Positions 41,926-49,509 of a DNA stretch of 64,000 nucleotides are shown here, piece by piece. This DNA is from Caulobacter sp. UNC358MFTsu5.1 (GTDB lineage: Bacteria > Pseudomonadota > Alphaproteobacteria > Caulobacterales > Caulobacteraceae). A model generated the notes under the pieces. The model was given only the letters and a program-made list of their open reading frames with translations. It had not been told where the DNA came from and made no database searches. Numbering within the stretch: position 1 is the stretch's first letter; each line of letters begins with the position of its first letter. The stretch covers positions 62,001 through 126,000 of the forward strand of contig NZ_JONW01000012.1 in the NCBI RefSeq assembly GCF_000712075.1, written 5' to 3'. The translations under genes were made by a program, and so were the position numbers.

Positions 41926-42291
41926 ATGCGGAAGCTTCTCACTGCGACAATGTTTTGGGCCGTTGCGGCCTCCGGCCAAGCCCATCCTCAGCCTCAGCCT
42001 CAGCCTCAGCCTCAGGCGGATGCATCGGCGCCGTCCGCCACAGACGCTCCGCCGCAATTCTATCCAGACAAGGCGCAACGCTTTGAGGTCAACGGCAAGG
42101 TCGTTCTCGACTGCGCCATAACTTCGGAGCGAAAGCTGGAGGAGTGCACCGTCGCCTCTGAAACCCCGGTCGATTACGGCTTCGGCGATGCGGCGCTCAG
42201 AATGTCCAAAATCCTGCGGATGGATCCCAACGGCCCACTCGTGATCAAGGGCCGCGCGACGATCCCGATCAGCTTCAAAGTCCCTCGTTAA
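41926..42291 (+). CDS. Small secreted TonB-C-terminal-like protein
   Basis: 121 residues. Signal peptide (about 1-19, MRKLLTATMFWAVAASGQA), a short Gln-Pro repeat (HPQPQPQPQPQ) and a domain resembling the TonB C-terminus: 'QRFEVNGKVVLDCAITSERKLEECTVASETPVDYGFGDAALRMSKI'. Two cysteines could form a disulfide. There is no N-terminal anchor of a true TonB. The Pro-Gln units are encoded by a perfect CCTCAG tandem repeat (41991-42014), which could change length by slippage. Codon use is less GC-biased than in neighbouring genes. Confidence 0.7.
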   Translation: MRKLLTATMFWAVAASGQAHPQPQPQPQPQADASAPSATDAPPQFYPDKAQRFEVNGKVVLDCAITSERKLEECTVASETPVDYGFGDAALRMSKILRMDPNGPLVIKGRATIPISFKVPR

Positions 42292-42383
42292 GGCAACGAC
42301 CGACAGCGTCATCCCCAAAATTAATCGGGACAGACCGCCCTATTGGGCGGACGTCTGTCTTTTGGCGAGGGCCATTCGCCCCC

Positions 42384-43160
42384 TCACCAGCGCCGCGCGA
42401 CCACGAACAGGCGGGTGAACGGGAACAGGGTCACGCCGTCCTCGCGGCGCGGATAGTCGACCGCCAGCCGTTCGCGCCAGGCCGCCAGGAACGCCGCGCG
42501 CTCGGCCGGGTCGCCCAGGGCCTCCAGATACGGCCGCAGGCTGGTCCCCGAGGTCCAGTCGACGATCGGGTCGTCGCCGCCCAGGGCGTGGACATAGGTG
42601 GTCACCCAGATGTCGAGGTCTTCGCTCAGCGGCGACAACCAGTCGTGATAGGGCCGCGGATCGACGCCCGAGCGCACGCGTTCGATGTCGGCCAGGCGCG
42701 ACGCCCACGGCCCGTCCAGCGCCGTCTCGCGCAGGCTGCGCCGCCAGCCGTCGTCGGCCACCACGGGGATCTGGCAGGCGAAGACGCCGCCGGGCGCCAG
42801 CAGGCCCATCAGGCGCGGGAACAGGGCCTCGTGCCCGTCCACCCACTGCAGGGCGGCGTTGGTGAAGATCAGGTCGGGCGGGACCTCGGGCGCGAAGGTC
42901 GCGATGTCGCCCAGCACCCAGTCGATGTCGGCCCGCATCGCCCTGCCCCGGGCCAGCATCTCGGGGCTGGAGTCCAGGCCGTGCACCTGGGCCTGGGGGT
43001 GACGGGCCTTCAGCAGTGCCGCGTGCTCGCCGGTCCCGCAGCCCAGGTCCCAGACCTCGCGCGGCTCCAGGTCGCGCGGGATCTGCAGCATCAGGTCCAG
43101 GGCCGGCCGGTCGCGATAGGCCTTGTAGCGCTGGTAGACGTCGGGATCCCAGACCGGCAT
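42384..43160 (-). CDS. tam: Trans-aconitate 2-methyltransferase
   Basis: 258 residues. It begins 'MPVWDPDVYQRYKAYRDRPALDLM', the typical start of Tam, then has the SAM-binding motif 'VWDLGCGTGEHAALL', 'VHGLDSSPEML', 'IFTNAALQWVDGHEALFPRLMGLLAPGG' and 'PFTRLFVVARR' at the end. Tam methylates trans-aconitate formed by side reaction of the TCA cycle. ATG 43160 is chosen over an upstream in-frame start, because it matches the family N-terminus. Confidence 0.9.
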   Translation of the reverse strand: MPVWDPDVYQRYKAYRDRPALDLMLQIPRDLEPREVWDLGCGTGEHAALLKARHPQAQVHGLDSSPEMLARGRAMRADIDWVLGDIATFAPEVPPDLIFTNAALQWVDGHEALFPRLMGLLAPGGVFACQIPVVADDGWRRSLRETALDGPWASRLADIERVRSGVDPRPYHDWLSPLSEDLDIWVTTYVHALGGDDPIVDWTSGTSLRPYLEALGDPAERAAFLAAWRERLAVDYPRREDGVTLFPFTRLFVVARRW

Positions 43161-43289
43161 CCGGCCCTCCGTGCAAGAACTGCGACAATCGGTCCGCTCA
43201 TTTGCACCGATCCGTCGACTTTGTCGCATGGGAGCAGAGGCCGCCCTTCCCTATCTTTTGGTTAAGGCGCTGATCAACCGCGCCGCAGG

Positions 43290-43436
43290 ATGGAAACCGA
43301 AGTGAACCGCTCCGCCGTCGCCACCGCCGTCGCCGTCGCCGCCAAGTCCCCGGCCGTGAATGTGCATCGCCTGGGCATGCTGGGCCTCAACCTCGGTCTT
43401 TGGACCCTCATCGTCCTGGTCGTGCGCGCCCTCTAG
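43290..43436 (+). CDS. 48-residue single-span membrane peptide
   Basis: METEVNRSAVATAVAVAAKS opens the peptide, and LGLNLGLWTLIVLVV forms a clear membrane helix before the basic end RAL. Third-position GC is as high as in real neighbours, and the frame ends in a TAG that the other frames lack. It lies in the 800-base gap between tam and the isovaleryl-CoA dehydrogenase gene. Small Caulobacter membrane peptides of this type are common, but I know no name for it. Confidence 0.5.
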   Translation: METEVNRSAVATAVAVAAKSPAVNVHRLGMLGLNLGLWTLIVLVVRAL

Positions 43437-43575
43437 CCCGACCGGGATGATGCGGCCCCGGGTCGCGCATATCCCCCCTTTGCGCGACCCGGGAGTGCCC
43501 TCCCCCACGCCACGCCTCTTCCGCCTTCCGATCAAGCATTCGGCGCCCGCGACGTCCCGTCGCGACTTTGCCCCT

Positions 43576-43605
43576 TTGCACAACGGCCGATCGGCGCCCA
43601 TATTC
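43576..43605 (+). promoter_or_regulatory. Promoter of the 21-codon ORF unit
   Basis: TTGCAC (43576-43581), 18-base spacer, ATATTC (43600-43605): a good sigma-70 type promoter. The predicted start of transcription is near 43611. A perfect 13-base dyad GTTGTTCAACAAC (43613-43625) lies at the very 5' end of the RNA. Confidence 0.5.
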
Positions 43606-43641
43606 CTCTTGTGTTGTTCAACAACTGAAAGGAGGTGACCA

Positions 43642-43707
43642 GTGTCTCATTGTCTCCAACCGAGGTCGCGAGTGACCTGGAGCCTTAAGAACGAGGTTTC
43701 CAACTGA
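43642..43707 (+). CDS. 21-residue peptide ORF with near-perfect Shine-Dalgarno
   Basis: A GTG-start ORF of 22 codons, product MSHCLQPRSR then VTWSLKNEVSN. It is preceded by AAAGGAGGTGACC (43628-43640), which matches the 16S 3'-end complement at all but one base and has six bases between GGAGG and GTG. The ORF RNA folds into CTCCA/TGGAG and AGGTC/GACCT stems, and CTCC at 43654-43657 could instead pair with the GGAG of the ribosome site. Behind the stop lie AGGCG/CGCCT (43708-43722) and GCCGC/GCGGC (43738-43750) hairpins and a strong terminator. It may be a leader peptide, a stand-alone peptide or the coding part of a dual-function small RNA. I do not recognise the sequence. Confidence 0.6.
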   Translation: MSHCLQPRSRVTWSLKNEVSN

Positions 43708-43761
43708 AGGCGTTGAACGCCTAAGGTTCAAAGTCACGCCGCGACGCGGCTACGACGATGG

Positions 43762-43794
43762 AGGGCCGCCCCGAGCAATCGGGGCGGCCCTTGC
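43762..43794 (+). terminator. Strong terminator of the 21-codon ORF unit
   Basis: AGGGCCGCCCCGA (43762-43774) and TCGGGGCGGCCCT (43779-43791) form a perfect 13-bp stem with loop GCAA, followed by TTGCATT. With the promoter at 43576 it defines a transcript of about 185 bases. Confidence 0.8.
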
Positions 43795-43810
43795 ATTATG
43801 AACCACCTAG

Positions 43811-43943
43811 GTCCTCCCCCTGTGGGGGAGGTGTCGGTGAAGCCGACGGAGGGGGGAGTGATCGGATCGCTCCGCCTCCCAGACCGACTATCCTAAACTC
43901 CCCCCACCGATCGCTGCGCGATCGCCTCCCCCACAGGGGGAGG
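43811..43943. repeat. Palindromic intergenic element
   Basis: CCTCCCCCTGTGGGGGAGG (43813-43831) at the left and CCTCCCCCACAGGGGGAGG (43925-43943) at the right are hairpins that are also inverted copies of one another. Between them lie GTCGGTGAAGCCGAC and GATCGCTGCGCGATC hairpins. Related in style to 16775-16895. Confidence 0.8.
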
Positions 43944-43960
43944 GCCTGCGTGGGCTGTCT

Positions 43961-45115
43961 TTACGCCCCCACCAGCTCCCGCCCGATCAGGAACCGCCGG
44001 ATTTCGTTCGTCCCCGCGCCGATGTCGTAGAGCTTGGCGTCGCGCATGAAGCGCTCGACCGGCCATTCCTTGGTGTAGCCCGCGCCGCCCAGGGCCTGGA
44101 TGGCCTCCAGCGACACCTTCACCGCGTTCTCCGAGGCCATCAGGATCGCGCCCGCCGCGTCGAACCGCGTGGTCTTGCCCGCGTCGCAGGCCCGCGCCAC
44201 GGCGTAGACATAGGCCCGGGCCGAGTTCAGGGCCACGTACATGTCGGCGATCTTGCCCTGCATCAGCTGGAACGAGCCGATGGCCTGGCCGAACTGCTTG
44301 CGCTCGCGGACATAGGGCAGCACCACGTCCAGGCAGGCCTGCATGATGCCCAGCGGCCCGGCCGACAGCACGGCGCGCTCGTAGTCCAGGCCGCTCATCA
44401 GCACGCCCACGCCGCCGCCCACCGGGCCCAGCACGTTCTCCTCGGGCACTTCGCAGTCCTCGAACACCAGCTCGGCGGTGTCCGACCCGCGCATGCCCAT
44501 CTTGTCCAGCTTCTTGCTGACGCTGAAGCCCTTCATGCCCTTCTCGATCAGGAAGGCGGTGATGCGGCGCTCGTCCGTCTTGGCGTAGACCACCAGCGTG
44601 TCGGCGTGCGGGGCGTTGGTGATCCAGAACTTGGCGCCGTTCAGCACGTAGCGGTCGCCGACCTGTTCGGCCTTCAGCTTCATCGACACCACGTCCGAGC
44701 CCGAACCGGCCTCGCTCATGGCCAGCGAGCCGACGTGCTCGCCGCTGATCAGCTTGGGCAGGTAGCGCTGCTTCTGCTCGGGGTTCGCCCAGCGGCGGAT
44801 CTGGTTGACGCAGAGGTTGGAGTGGGCGCCGTAGCTGAGGCCCACCGAGGCCGAGGCGCGGCTCACCTCTTCCATGGCGATCACGTGCTCGAGATAGCCC
44901 AGGCCCAGCCCGCCGAACTCCTCCTCGACCGTGATGCCGTGCAGGCCCAGGTCGCCCATCGGGACCCACAGCTCGCGGGGGAAGGCGTTGGTCTCGTCGA
45001 TCTTGGCGGCGATCGGCGCGATGCGGTCGGCGGCGAAGCGCGCGGTGGTGTCACGGATCGCGTCGGCCGTCTCGCCCAGCGCGAAGTCCATCGAGGGTGC
45101 GGTTTGGTTCGTCAT
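43961..45115 (-). CDS. ivd: Isovaleryl-CoA dehydrogenase
   Basis: A 384-residue acyl-CoA dehydrogenase. 'ITVEEEFGGLGLGYLEHVIAMEEVSRASASVGLSYGAHSNLCVNQI' is characteristic of the isovaleryl branch, as are 'LAMSEAGSGSDVVSM', 'WITNAPHADTLVVYAKT', 'LDYERAVLSAGPLGIMQ' and 'DAKLYDIGAGTNEIRRFLIGREL'. It converts isovaleryl-CoA to 3-methylcrotonyl-CoA, the substrate of MccAB encoded 4.5 kb away on the same strand. ATG 45115 is preferred to an ATG four codons upstream. Confidence 0.93.
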   Translation of the reverse strand: MTNQTAPSMDFALGETADAIRDTTARFAADRIAPIAAKIDETNAFPRELWVPMGDLGLHGITVEEEFGGLGLGYLEHVIAMEEVSRASASVGLSYGAHSNLCVNQIRRWANPEQKQRYLPKLISGEHVGSLAMSEAGSGSDVVSMKLKAEQVGDRYVLNGAKFWITNAPHADTLVVYAKTDERRITAFLIEKGMKGFSVSKKLDKMGMRGSDTAELVFEDCEVPEENVLGPVGGGVGVLMSGLDYERAVLSAGPLGIMQACLDVVLPYVRERKQFGQAIGSFQLMQGKIADMYVALNSARAYVYAVARACDAGKTTRFDAAGAILMASENAVKVSLEAIQALGGAGYTKEWPVERFMRDAKLYDIGAGTNEIRRFLIGRELVGA

Positions 45116-45133
45116 GCGCGACTCCATAGCACA

Positions 45134-45166
45134 AACGCCCGCGGATCAAGCAGACCCGCGGGCGTT
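45134..45166 (-). terminator. Terminator downstream of spmX
   Basis: AACGCCCGCGG (45134-45144) is the exact reverse complement of CCGCGGGCGTT (45156-45166). On the minus strand the stem is followed by TTGTG. It separates spmX from ivd. Confidence 0.65.
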
Positions 45167-45194
45167 CATGCTCTCGATCTCGGTGGATCGAGGT

Positions 45195-46469
45195 CTACTC
45201 TTCGTCCTGGATGTCCGGATCGCCCAGCCGGCGCATCAGCAGATAGGCCGAGGTGGCGAAGCAGATCATGCCGATCACGCTGGCGCCCCAGCCGAACATG
45301 CGGATCGGCGACAGGCCCTCGTTGGCGCCCACGCTGAGGTTCCACAGGATGCCGCCGCCGAACAGGGCCAGGCCCAGCAGGCCCAGGCTGACCAGCAGGC
45401 TGATCCCGCCGAAGGCGTGCGGCTGGACCGGGGCCAGGGCCACGTCCTGGGCCGCTAGGTCGACCGCGCCGCTGGTCGAGAAGCCGCCCAGATTGAACAG
45501 CGAGGCCTCGGCCGGGGCCCGGGCGGCCTCGAACAGCTCGGGCTCGGGCTCCGCGGCGGGTTCCGTGACCGGTGCGGCGGCCGGCGGCGCGAACGCCGAC
45601 TCGGCGACCGGCTCGTCCGGCGTCAGCTGGAACGGCGCGATGATCGGGCCCGGCGGTTCGGGATTGGCGTAGATGAACGGCGACGGCGCGGCGGCGGCGG
45701 TCGCGGCCAGGACCGGCGGCTCCGGCAGGACCAGGTCCTGCTGCGGCGGCGTCAGCCGGACCGGCGCGGCGGCGGTCTCATCGGGCAGGATCGCCTCGAG
45801 GCGCGCGCTGACGGCGGCGGAGGCCACTTCGCTGGCGCTGGGTCCGTTCCCGGTCAGGGCCGGGGTCGCCCCGCCGTCCGTCCGCAGGGCCACGGCCTTG
45901 TCGCCGTTCAGCGAGGTGGTGATGGCGGCCGGCGGCTGGCTGGGCACCAGCTTGCCGGCGTCGTAGTCGATCTTGGGCCGCAGCACCGAGCTGGGCGCGG
46001 CCACCCAGCCGCCGTCGGTCGGCGTCAGGAACAGGGTCTTCTCGGCCGAACGGCGGCGCACCAGGGCGTCGACGACGATCCGCTCGCCCTCGAAGTCGGC
46101 CTTGCGCCACATCTCCATCTCGCAGGCGGCCAGCAGCGGCGCGCCCTCGTTGAGGCGGCGCAGCACCGCCGAACGGATGAAGTTCTCGGTCCCGATGTTG
46201 AAGGCGAAGCAGACCAGGGCGTCGAACTGGTTCTGGTTCAGCGGCGCGTAGACGTTCTCGTTGACCGCATGGGCCACGGTGATCAGGTCGTAGAGCAGCA
46301 GAGCTTCAGCGTCCTGTTCCGAGACAGACGCCCCGGCCCGCGCGGTCAGGGTATGGCCGTAGCCCAGCGTCCAGCGCCCGTCGGGCAGCTGAGCGGCTTT
46401 CATCCGGTACCCTTCGAACCTCTTGATGAGATCGACGGCGGCGCGGGAGACCTGATAGCGCGGTTTCAT
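45195..46469 (-). CDS. spmX: Stalked-pole localisation protein SpmX (lysozyme-like scaffold)
   Basis: In Caulobacter SpmX recruits and activates the kinase DivJ at the stalked pole. The 424-residue product has the right plan: an N-terminal GH24 lysozyme-like domain (about 1-150, 'VDLIKRFEGYRMKAAQ', 'GRWTLGYGHTLTA', 'NQFDALVCFAFNIG'), an acidic Pro/Ala-rich middle (about 190-345) and two C-terminal membrane helices. In lysozymes the triad is Glu-x8-Asp-x5-Thr. Here Glu19 and Thr34 are kept but the Asp position is Leu28, so the domain is probably not a normal muramidase. That agrees with its role as an oligomeric scaffold. Confidence 0.93.
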   Translation of the reverse strand: MKPRYQVSRAAVDLIKRFEGYRMKAAQLPDGRWTLGYGHTLTARAGASVSEQDAEALLLYDLITVAHAVNENVYAPLNQNQFDALVCFAFNIGTENFIRSAVLRRLNEGAPLLAACEMEMWRKADFEGERIVVDALVRRRSAEKTLFLTPTDGGWVAAPSSVLRPKIDYDAGKLVPSQPPAAITTSLNGDKAVALRTDGGATPALTGNGPSASEVASAAVSARLEAILPDETAAAPVRLTPPQQDLVLPEPPVLAATAAAAPSPFIYANPEPPGPIIAPFQLTPDEPVAESAFAPPAAAPVTEPAAEPEPELFEAARAPAEASLFNLGGFSTSGAVDLAAQDVALAPVQPHAFGGISLLVSLGLLGLALFGGGILWNLSVGANEGLSPIRMFGWGASVIGMICFATSAYLLMRRLGDPDIQDEE

Positions 46470-46640
46470 CGCCTAGAATGACCCAGTTTGAGACAGACGC
46501 GGATGCGTTCAGGGTGCACCGCGCAAGATGGGCGCCGTTCTGGCGTTCCGCAGGGGCTTTCGGCCCCTCTTTCATGAAATGAACGCCGCCCGTGGCGGAT
46601 TCGCGCCGCGCCGTCCAGACGGACGGCGTTTTCGACCGAT

Positions 46641-48095
46641 TTAGTGCAACAGCAGGGCCGCGATCAGCAGGACCGCGAAGAAGCCCGTGAAGTCGGTCAG
46701 GAAGGTCACGAAGATCGACGAGGACACCGCCGGGTCGCGTCCCATCTTCGCCAGGGCCAGCGGCGCCAGGATGCCGCCCACCGCCGCGGTGAAGATGTTG
46801 GTGATCAGGGCCAGGCCCACGATGATCGCCAGCTTGCCGTGGTGGTCGGCCGGACCGAAGAACAGATAGGTCGCCCCGCCCATGACCAGGGCCAGGGTGC
46901 AGCCGTTGACGATGCCCACCGACAGCTCGCGCAGGATGATCCGGCGGGCGTTGGCCGTGGTCAGCTCCTTGCTGGCCAGGGCGCGCACGGCCACGGCCAG
47001 GGTCTGGGTGCCGGCGTTGCCGCCCAGGGACGAGACGATCGGCATCAGGATGGCCAGGGCCACCAGCTGGGCGATCTCGCCCTGGAACACGGCCACGCCG
47101 CTGACGGCGATGGTGGCGGTCACCAGGTTGAGCAGCAGCCACGGCAGGCGCGACTTGACGATCTCCACGACATTGGCGTCGCGGCCGGCGTCGCTCACCC
47201 CGGCCAGGGCCAGGATGTCCTCTTCCGCCTCTTCGCGGATGACGCCGACGATGTCGTCGACGGTGATCTGGCCCACCAGCCGACCGCCCGCCTCGACGAC
47301 CGGCGCGCTGATCAGGTGGTACTTGTCGAAGATGTAGGCGACCTCTTCCTGGTCCATGTCGACGGTGATCTCGGTCACCGGCTCCATGATCTCGGCCAGG
47401 GGCGTCTCGCGCTTGTGGGTCAGCAGCTGGCTGACCGGCAGGGCGCCGACGGGCGTATAGGCCGGGTCGACCACATAGACGTCGAAGAACAGCTCCGGCA
47501 GGTTGTCGCCGTTCTCGCGCACGTGGTCGATGGTCTGGCCCACGGTCCAGAACTGCGGCGCGGCCAGGAACTCGCGCTGCATCAGGCGGCCGGCCGTCTC
47601 GTCCTCGTAGGACAGGGTCGTCTCGATCGCCGCGCGGTCGCCCTCGTCCATGGCGGCCAGGACCTGGGCGCGCTTGCCCTCGTCCAGGTCGTCGATGACG
47701 TCGGCGGCGTCGTCGGAGTCCAGTTCCTCCAGCGCCTTGGCCAGGGTGTGCGAGGGCGTCGCCTCCAGCACTTCCTCGCGCAGGTTGTCGTCCAGCTCGG
47801 CGATGATCTCGCCCAGCCATTCGGGGTCCAGGACCGGGATCACCTCTTCCCGGTAGCCGGCCGACAGGAAGCCCATCAGGTCGGCGACGTCGGCCGGCTC
47901 CAGCGCGTGGACCAGCTCGCGCAGACGCGCCGTGTCGCCGCGGTCGGCCGCGTCGATGACCATCTCGACGTATTCGGGATTGAGCGCGTAGTCGTCGCCG
48001 AGCGCGAGGTCTTCGAGATCCTCGGGCAGCTGGGGTTCGGGGATGACCAGGTTGTGGCGCGGATCGTCTGTCAGGTCGGTTGTTTCCCGGGACAT
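46641..48095 (-). CDS. mgtE: Magnesium transporter MgtE
   Basis: 484 residues with the MgtE plan: a cytoplasmic N domain (superhelix of 'EVLEATPSHTLAKALEELDSDDAADVIDDLDEGKRAQVLAAM'-type units), two CBS domains (about 155-280), the plug helix and five membrane helices with 'MPIVSSLGGNAGTQTLAV' in the pore-forming region. MgtE is a Mg2+-gated channel. Start at ATG 48095 with an AGGAGG site; the preceding open frame is rejected. Confidence 0.93.
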   Translation of the reverse strand: MSRETTDLTDDPRHNLVIPEPQLPEDLEDLALGDDYALNPEYVEMVIDAADRGDTARLRELVHALEPADVADLMGFLSAGYREEVIPVLDPEWLGEIIAELDDNLREEVLEATPSHTLAKALEELDSDDAADVIDDLDEGKRAQVLAAMDEGDRAAIETTLSYEDETAGRLMQREFLAAPQFWTVGQTIDHVRENGDNLPELFFDVYVVDPAYTPVGALPVSQLLTHKRETPLAEIMEPVTEITVDMDQEEVAYIFDKYHLISAPVVEAGGRLVGQITVDDIVGVIREEAEEDILALAGVSDAGRDANVVEIVKSRLPWLLLNLVTATIAVSGVAVFQGEIAQLVALAILMPIVSSLGGNAGTQTLAVAVRALASKELTTANARRIILRELSVGIVNGCTLALVMGGATYLFFGPADHHGKLAIIVGLALITNIFTAAVGGILAPLALAKMGRDPAVSSSIFVTFLTDFTGFFAVLLIAALLLH

Positions 48096-48178
48096 TGGGA
48101 CCTCCTGAACTCGTAAGACGTGCGTCCTGCGCGTGACCTGAATGCTGCGAAGGGCCAAGCCCTTCCCCGGAAATGGTT

Positions 48179-48224
48179 AGAGCGCCCCCGGCGAGTCGGA
48201 AACCGAATTCGCCGGAAGCGCTCT
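48179..48224 (-). terminator. Hairpin downstream of tRNA-Leu
   Basis: AGAGCGC and GCGCTCT at the ends and GGCGA/TCGCC inside form an imperfect long stem. It lies just 3' of the tRNA on the minus strand. The T-run is poor. Confidence 0.4.
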
Positions 48225-48238
48225 ATCCGTTGTCACCT

Positions 48239-48323
48239 TGGTGCGGTCGAGAAGACTCGAACTTCCACGGGTTGCCCCACAGCGACCTCAACGCTGCGCG
48301 TCTACCAATTCCGCCACGACCGC
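48239..48323 (-). tRNA. tRNA-Leu (anticodon GAG)
   Basis: Read on the minus strand, an 85-base class II tRNA begins GCGGTCG and ends CGACCGC-A-CCA, a perfect 7-bp acceptor stem with encoded CCA. The anticodon arm is CAGCG-TTGAGGT-CGCTG, so the anticodon is GAG (leucine CUC/CUU). The long variable arm (GTGGGGCAACCCGT) and the T-arm GTTCGAGTC are clear. Confidence 0.97.
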
Positions 48324-48408
48324 TCGTGGTGAGGCGCGGCAGGTAGCAAACTGAGTTCGATTTGGAAAGCGCGAAGTTCGGAAATCCCGAACCGCGCTCT
48401 GTCGGCCC

Positions 48409-48660
48409 TTAGGACCCGCCGGCCATGTAGTCGTAGACGTCGGCGGCGCGCGTCACCTGGATGGCGATGCGGTCGTCGCTGATCTGGATCTCGCCCCGGG
48501 CGATGGGGTGGTTGTTGGCCAGGATCCAGACCTCGTCATTGGTCTTGGCGTCCAACGGGATCACCGCGCCGCGGCCCATGCGCAGCAGCTGCTGCATCGG
48601 CAGGATCGACCGTCCCAGAAGAACGGAGATCTCGACATTGACGGCGTTGACCTGGCTCAC
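48409..48660 (-). CDS. Stand-alone SpoA-domain protein, FliN-like
   Basis: 83 residues forming a single SpoA/FliN C-terminal domain: 'VNVEISVLLGRSILPMQQLLRMGRGAVIPLD', 'DEVWILANNHPIARGEIQISDDRIAIQVT'. In flagellar motors FliN forms the C-ring base. This copy is not next to other flagellar genes, and it is shorter than usual FliN proteins. It may be a second FliN or serve another secretion or export ring. Confidence 0.82.
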   Translation of the reverse strand: MSQVNAVNVEISVLLGRSILPMQQLLRMGRGAVIPLDAKTNDEVWILANNHPIARGEIQISDDRIAIQVTRAADVYDYMAGGS

Positions 48661-48730
48661 GAAGTAAGTCCCTGGATTTCACACGCGATCACGTTCGATC
48701 GCGCGCCACCCGATGCAAGACTAAGGCCGT

Positions 48731-49456
48731 ATGCTTGATCGCCCGTTAAACCTTGAAAATTCGACACTTCCGTCTTTGGGAGCGCCCGACGGCGCGCCCG
48801 TGGGGTGGGCGGTTTCGACCGGGTACGTGCCCTACCCGGCAGCCGTTGCCGCCATGGAGGCCCGCGCGGCCGCCATCGCCGACGGGACGGCGGGCGAACT
48901 GGTCTGGCTGCTGGAGCATCCGCCGCTCTACACGGCCGGCGTCTCGTCCAAGCCCGCCGACCTGATCGCGCCCGACCGGTTCCCGGTGTTCGAGAGCGGC
49001 CGCGGCGGCCAGTTCACCTATCACGGCCCCGGCCAGCGGGTGGCCTATGTGATGCTGGACCTGACCAGGCGCGGACGCGACGTGCGCGCCTTCGTCGCGG
49101 CGCTGGAGGCCTGGATCATCGACGCCCTGGCCGCCTTCAACGTGGTCGGCGAGATGCGCGAGGGCCGGGTCGGGGTCTGGGTCGAGCGCAAGGGCCCGGG
49201 CTGGTCGCGCGAGGACAAGATCGCCGCCATCGGCGTCAAGCTGCGGCGCTGGGTCAGCTTCCACGGCATCAGCCTGAACGTGGAGCCGGACCTGGAGCAC
49301 TTCTCCGGGATCGTGCCGTGCGGCCAGACCGAGCACGGCGTCACCAGCCTGGTCGACCTGGGCCTGCCGGTGACGATGGACGAGGCGGACGAGGCGCTGC
49401 GGGCGGCGTTCCAGCGGGTGTTCGGGCCGATCGAGACCGCCGAGGCGCCGGTCTAG
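48731..49456 (+). CDS. lipB: Octanoyl-[acyl-carrier-protein]-protein N-octanoyltransferase
   Basis: LipB moves octanoyl from ACP to the lipoyl domains of dehydrogenase complexes. 241 residues with 'LVWLLEHPPLYTAG', 'GRGGQFTYHGPGQRVAYVMLDL', 'KIAAIGVKLRRWVSFHGISLNV' (catalytic Lys) and 'FSGIVPCG' (acyl-thioester Cys). The N-terminus has an extra 25 residues relative to the shortest family members. Divergent from the FliN-like gene. Confidence 0.95.
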   Translation: MLDRPLNLENSTLPSLGAPDGAPVGWAVSTGYVPYPAAVAAMEARAAAIADGTAGELVWLLEHPPLYTAGVSSKPADLIAPDRFPVFESGRGGQFTYHGPGQRVAYVMLDLTRRGRDVRAFVAALEAWIIDALAAFNVVGEMREGRVGVWVERKGPGWSREDKIAAIGVKLRRWVSFHGISLNVEPDLEHFSGIVPCGQTEHGVTSLVDLGLPVTMDEADEALRAAFQRVFGPIETAEAPV

Positions 49457-49464
49457 ACCTTAAT

Positions 49465-49496
49465 CCGCTCATCCCGGCGAATGCCGGGATGAGCGG
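49465..49496. terminator. REP-like terminator hairpin after lipB
   Basis: CCGCTCATCCCGGC (49465-49478), loop GAAT, GCCGGGATGAGCGG (49483-49496): a perfect 14-bp stem between the convergent lipB and DUF805 genes. The same sequence forms the arms of the larger inverted repeat at 53620-53745. Confidence 0.75.
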
Positions 49497-49509
49497 GATA
49501 TCAAATAGT

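Noticed and set aside
48731..48770. CtrA-type site (TTAA-N7-TTAA) near the lipB start
   Set aside because: Only the first half-site matches; the second is AAAT.
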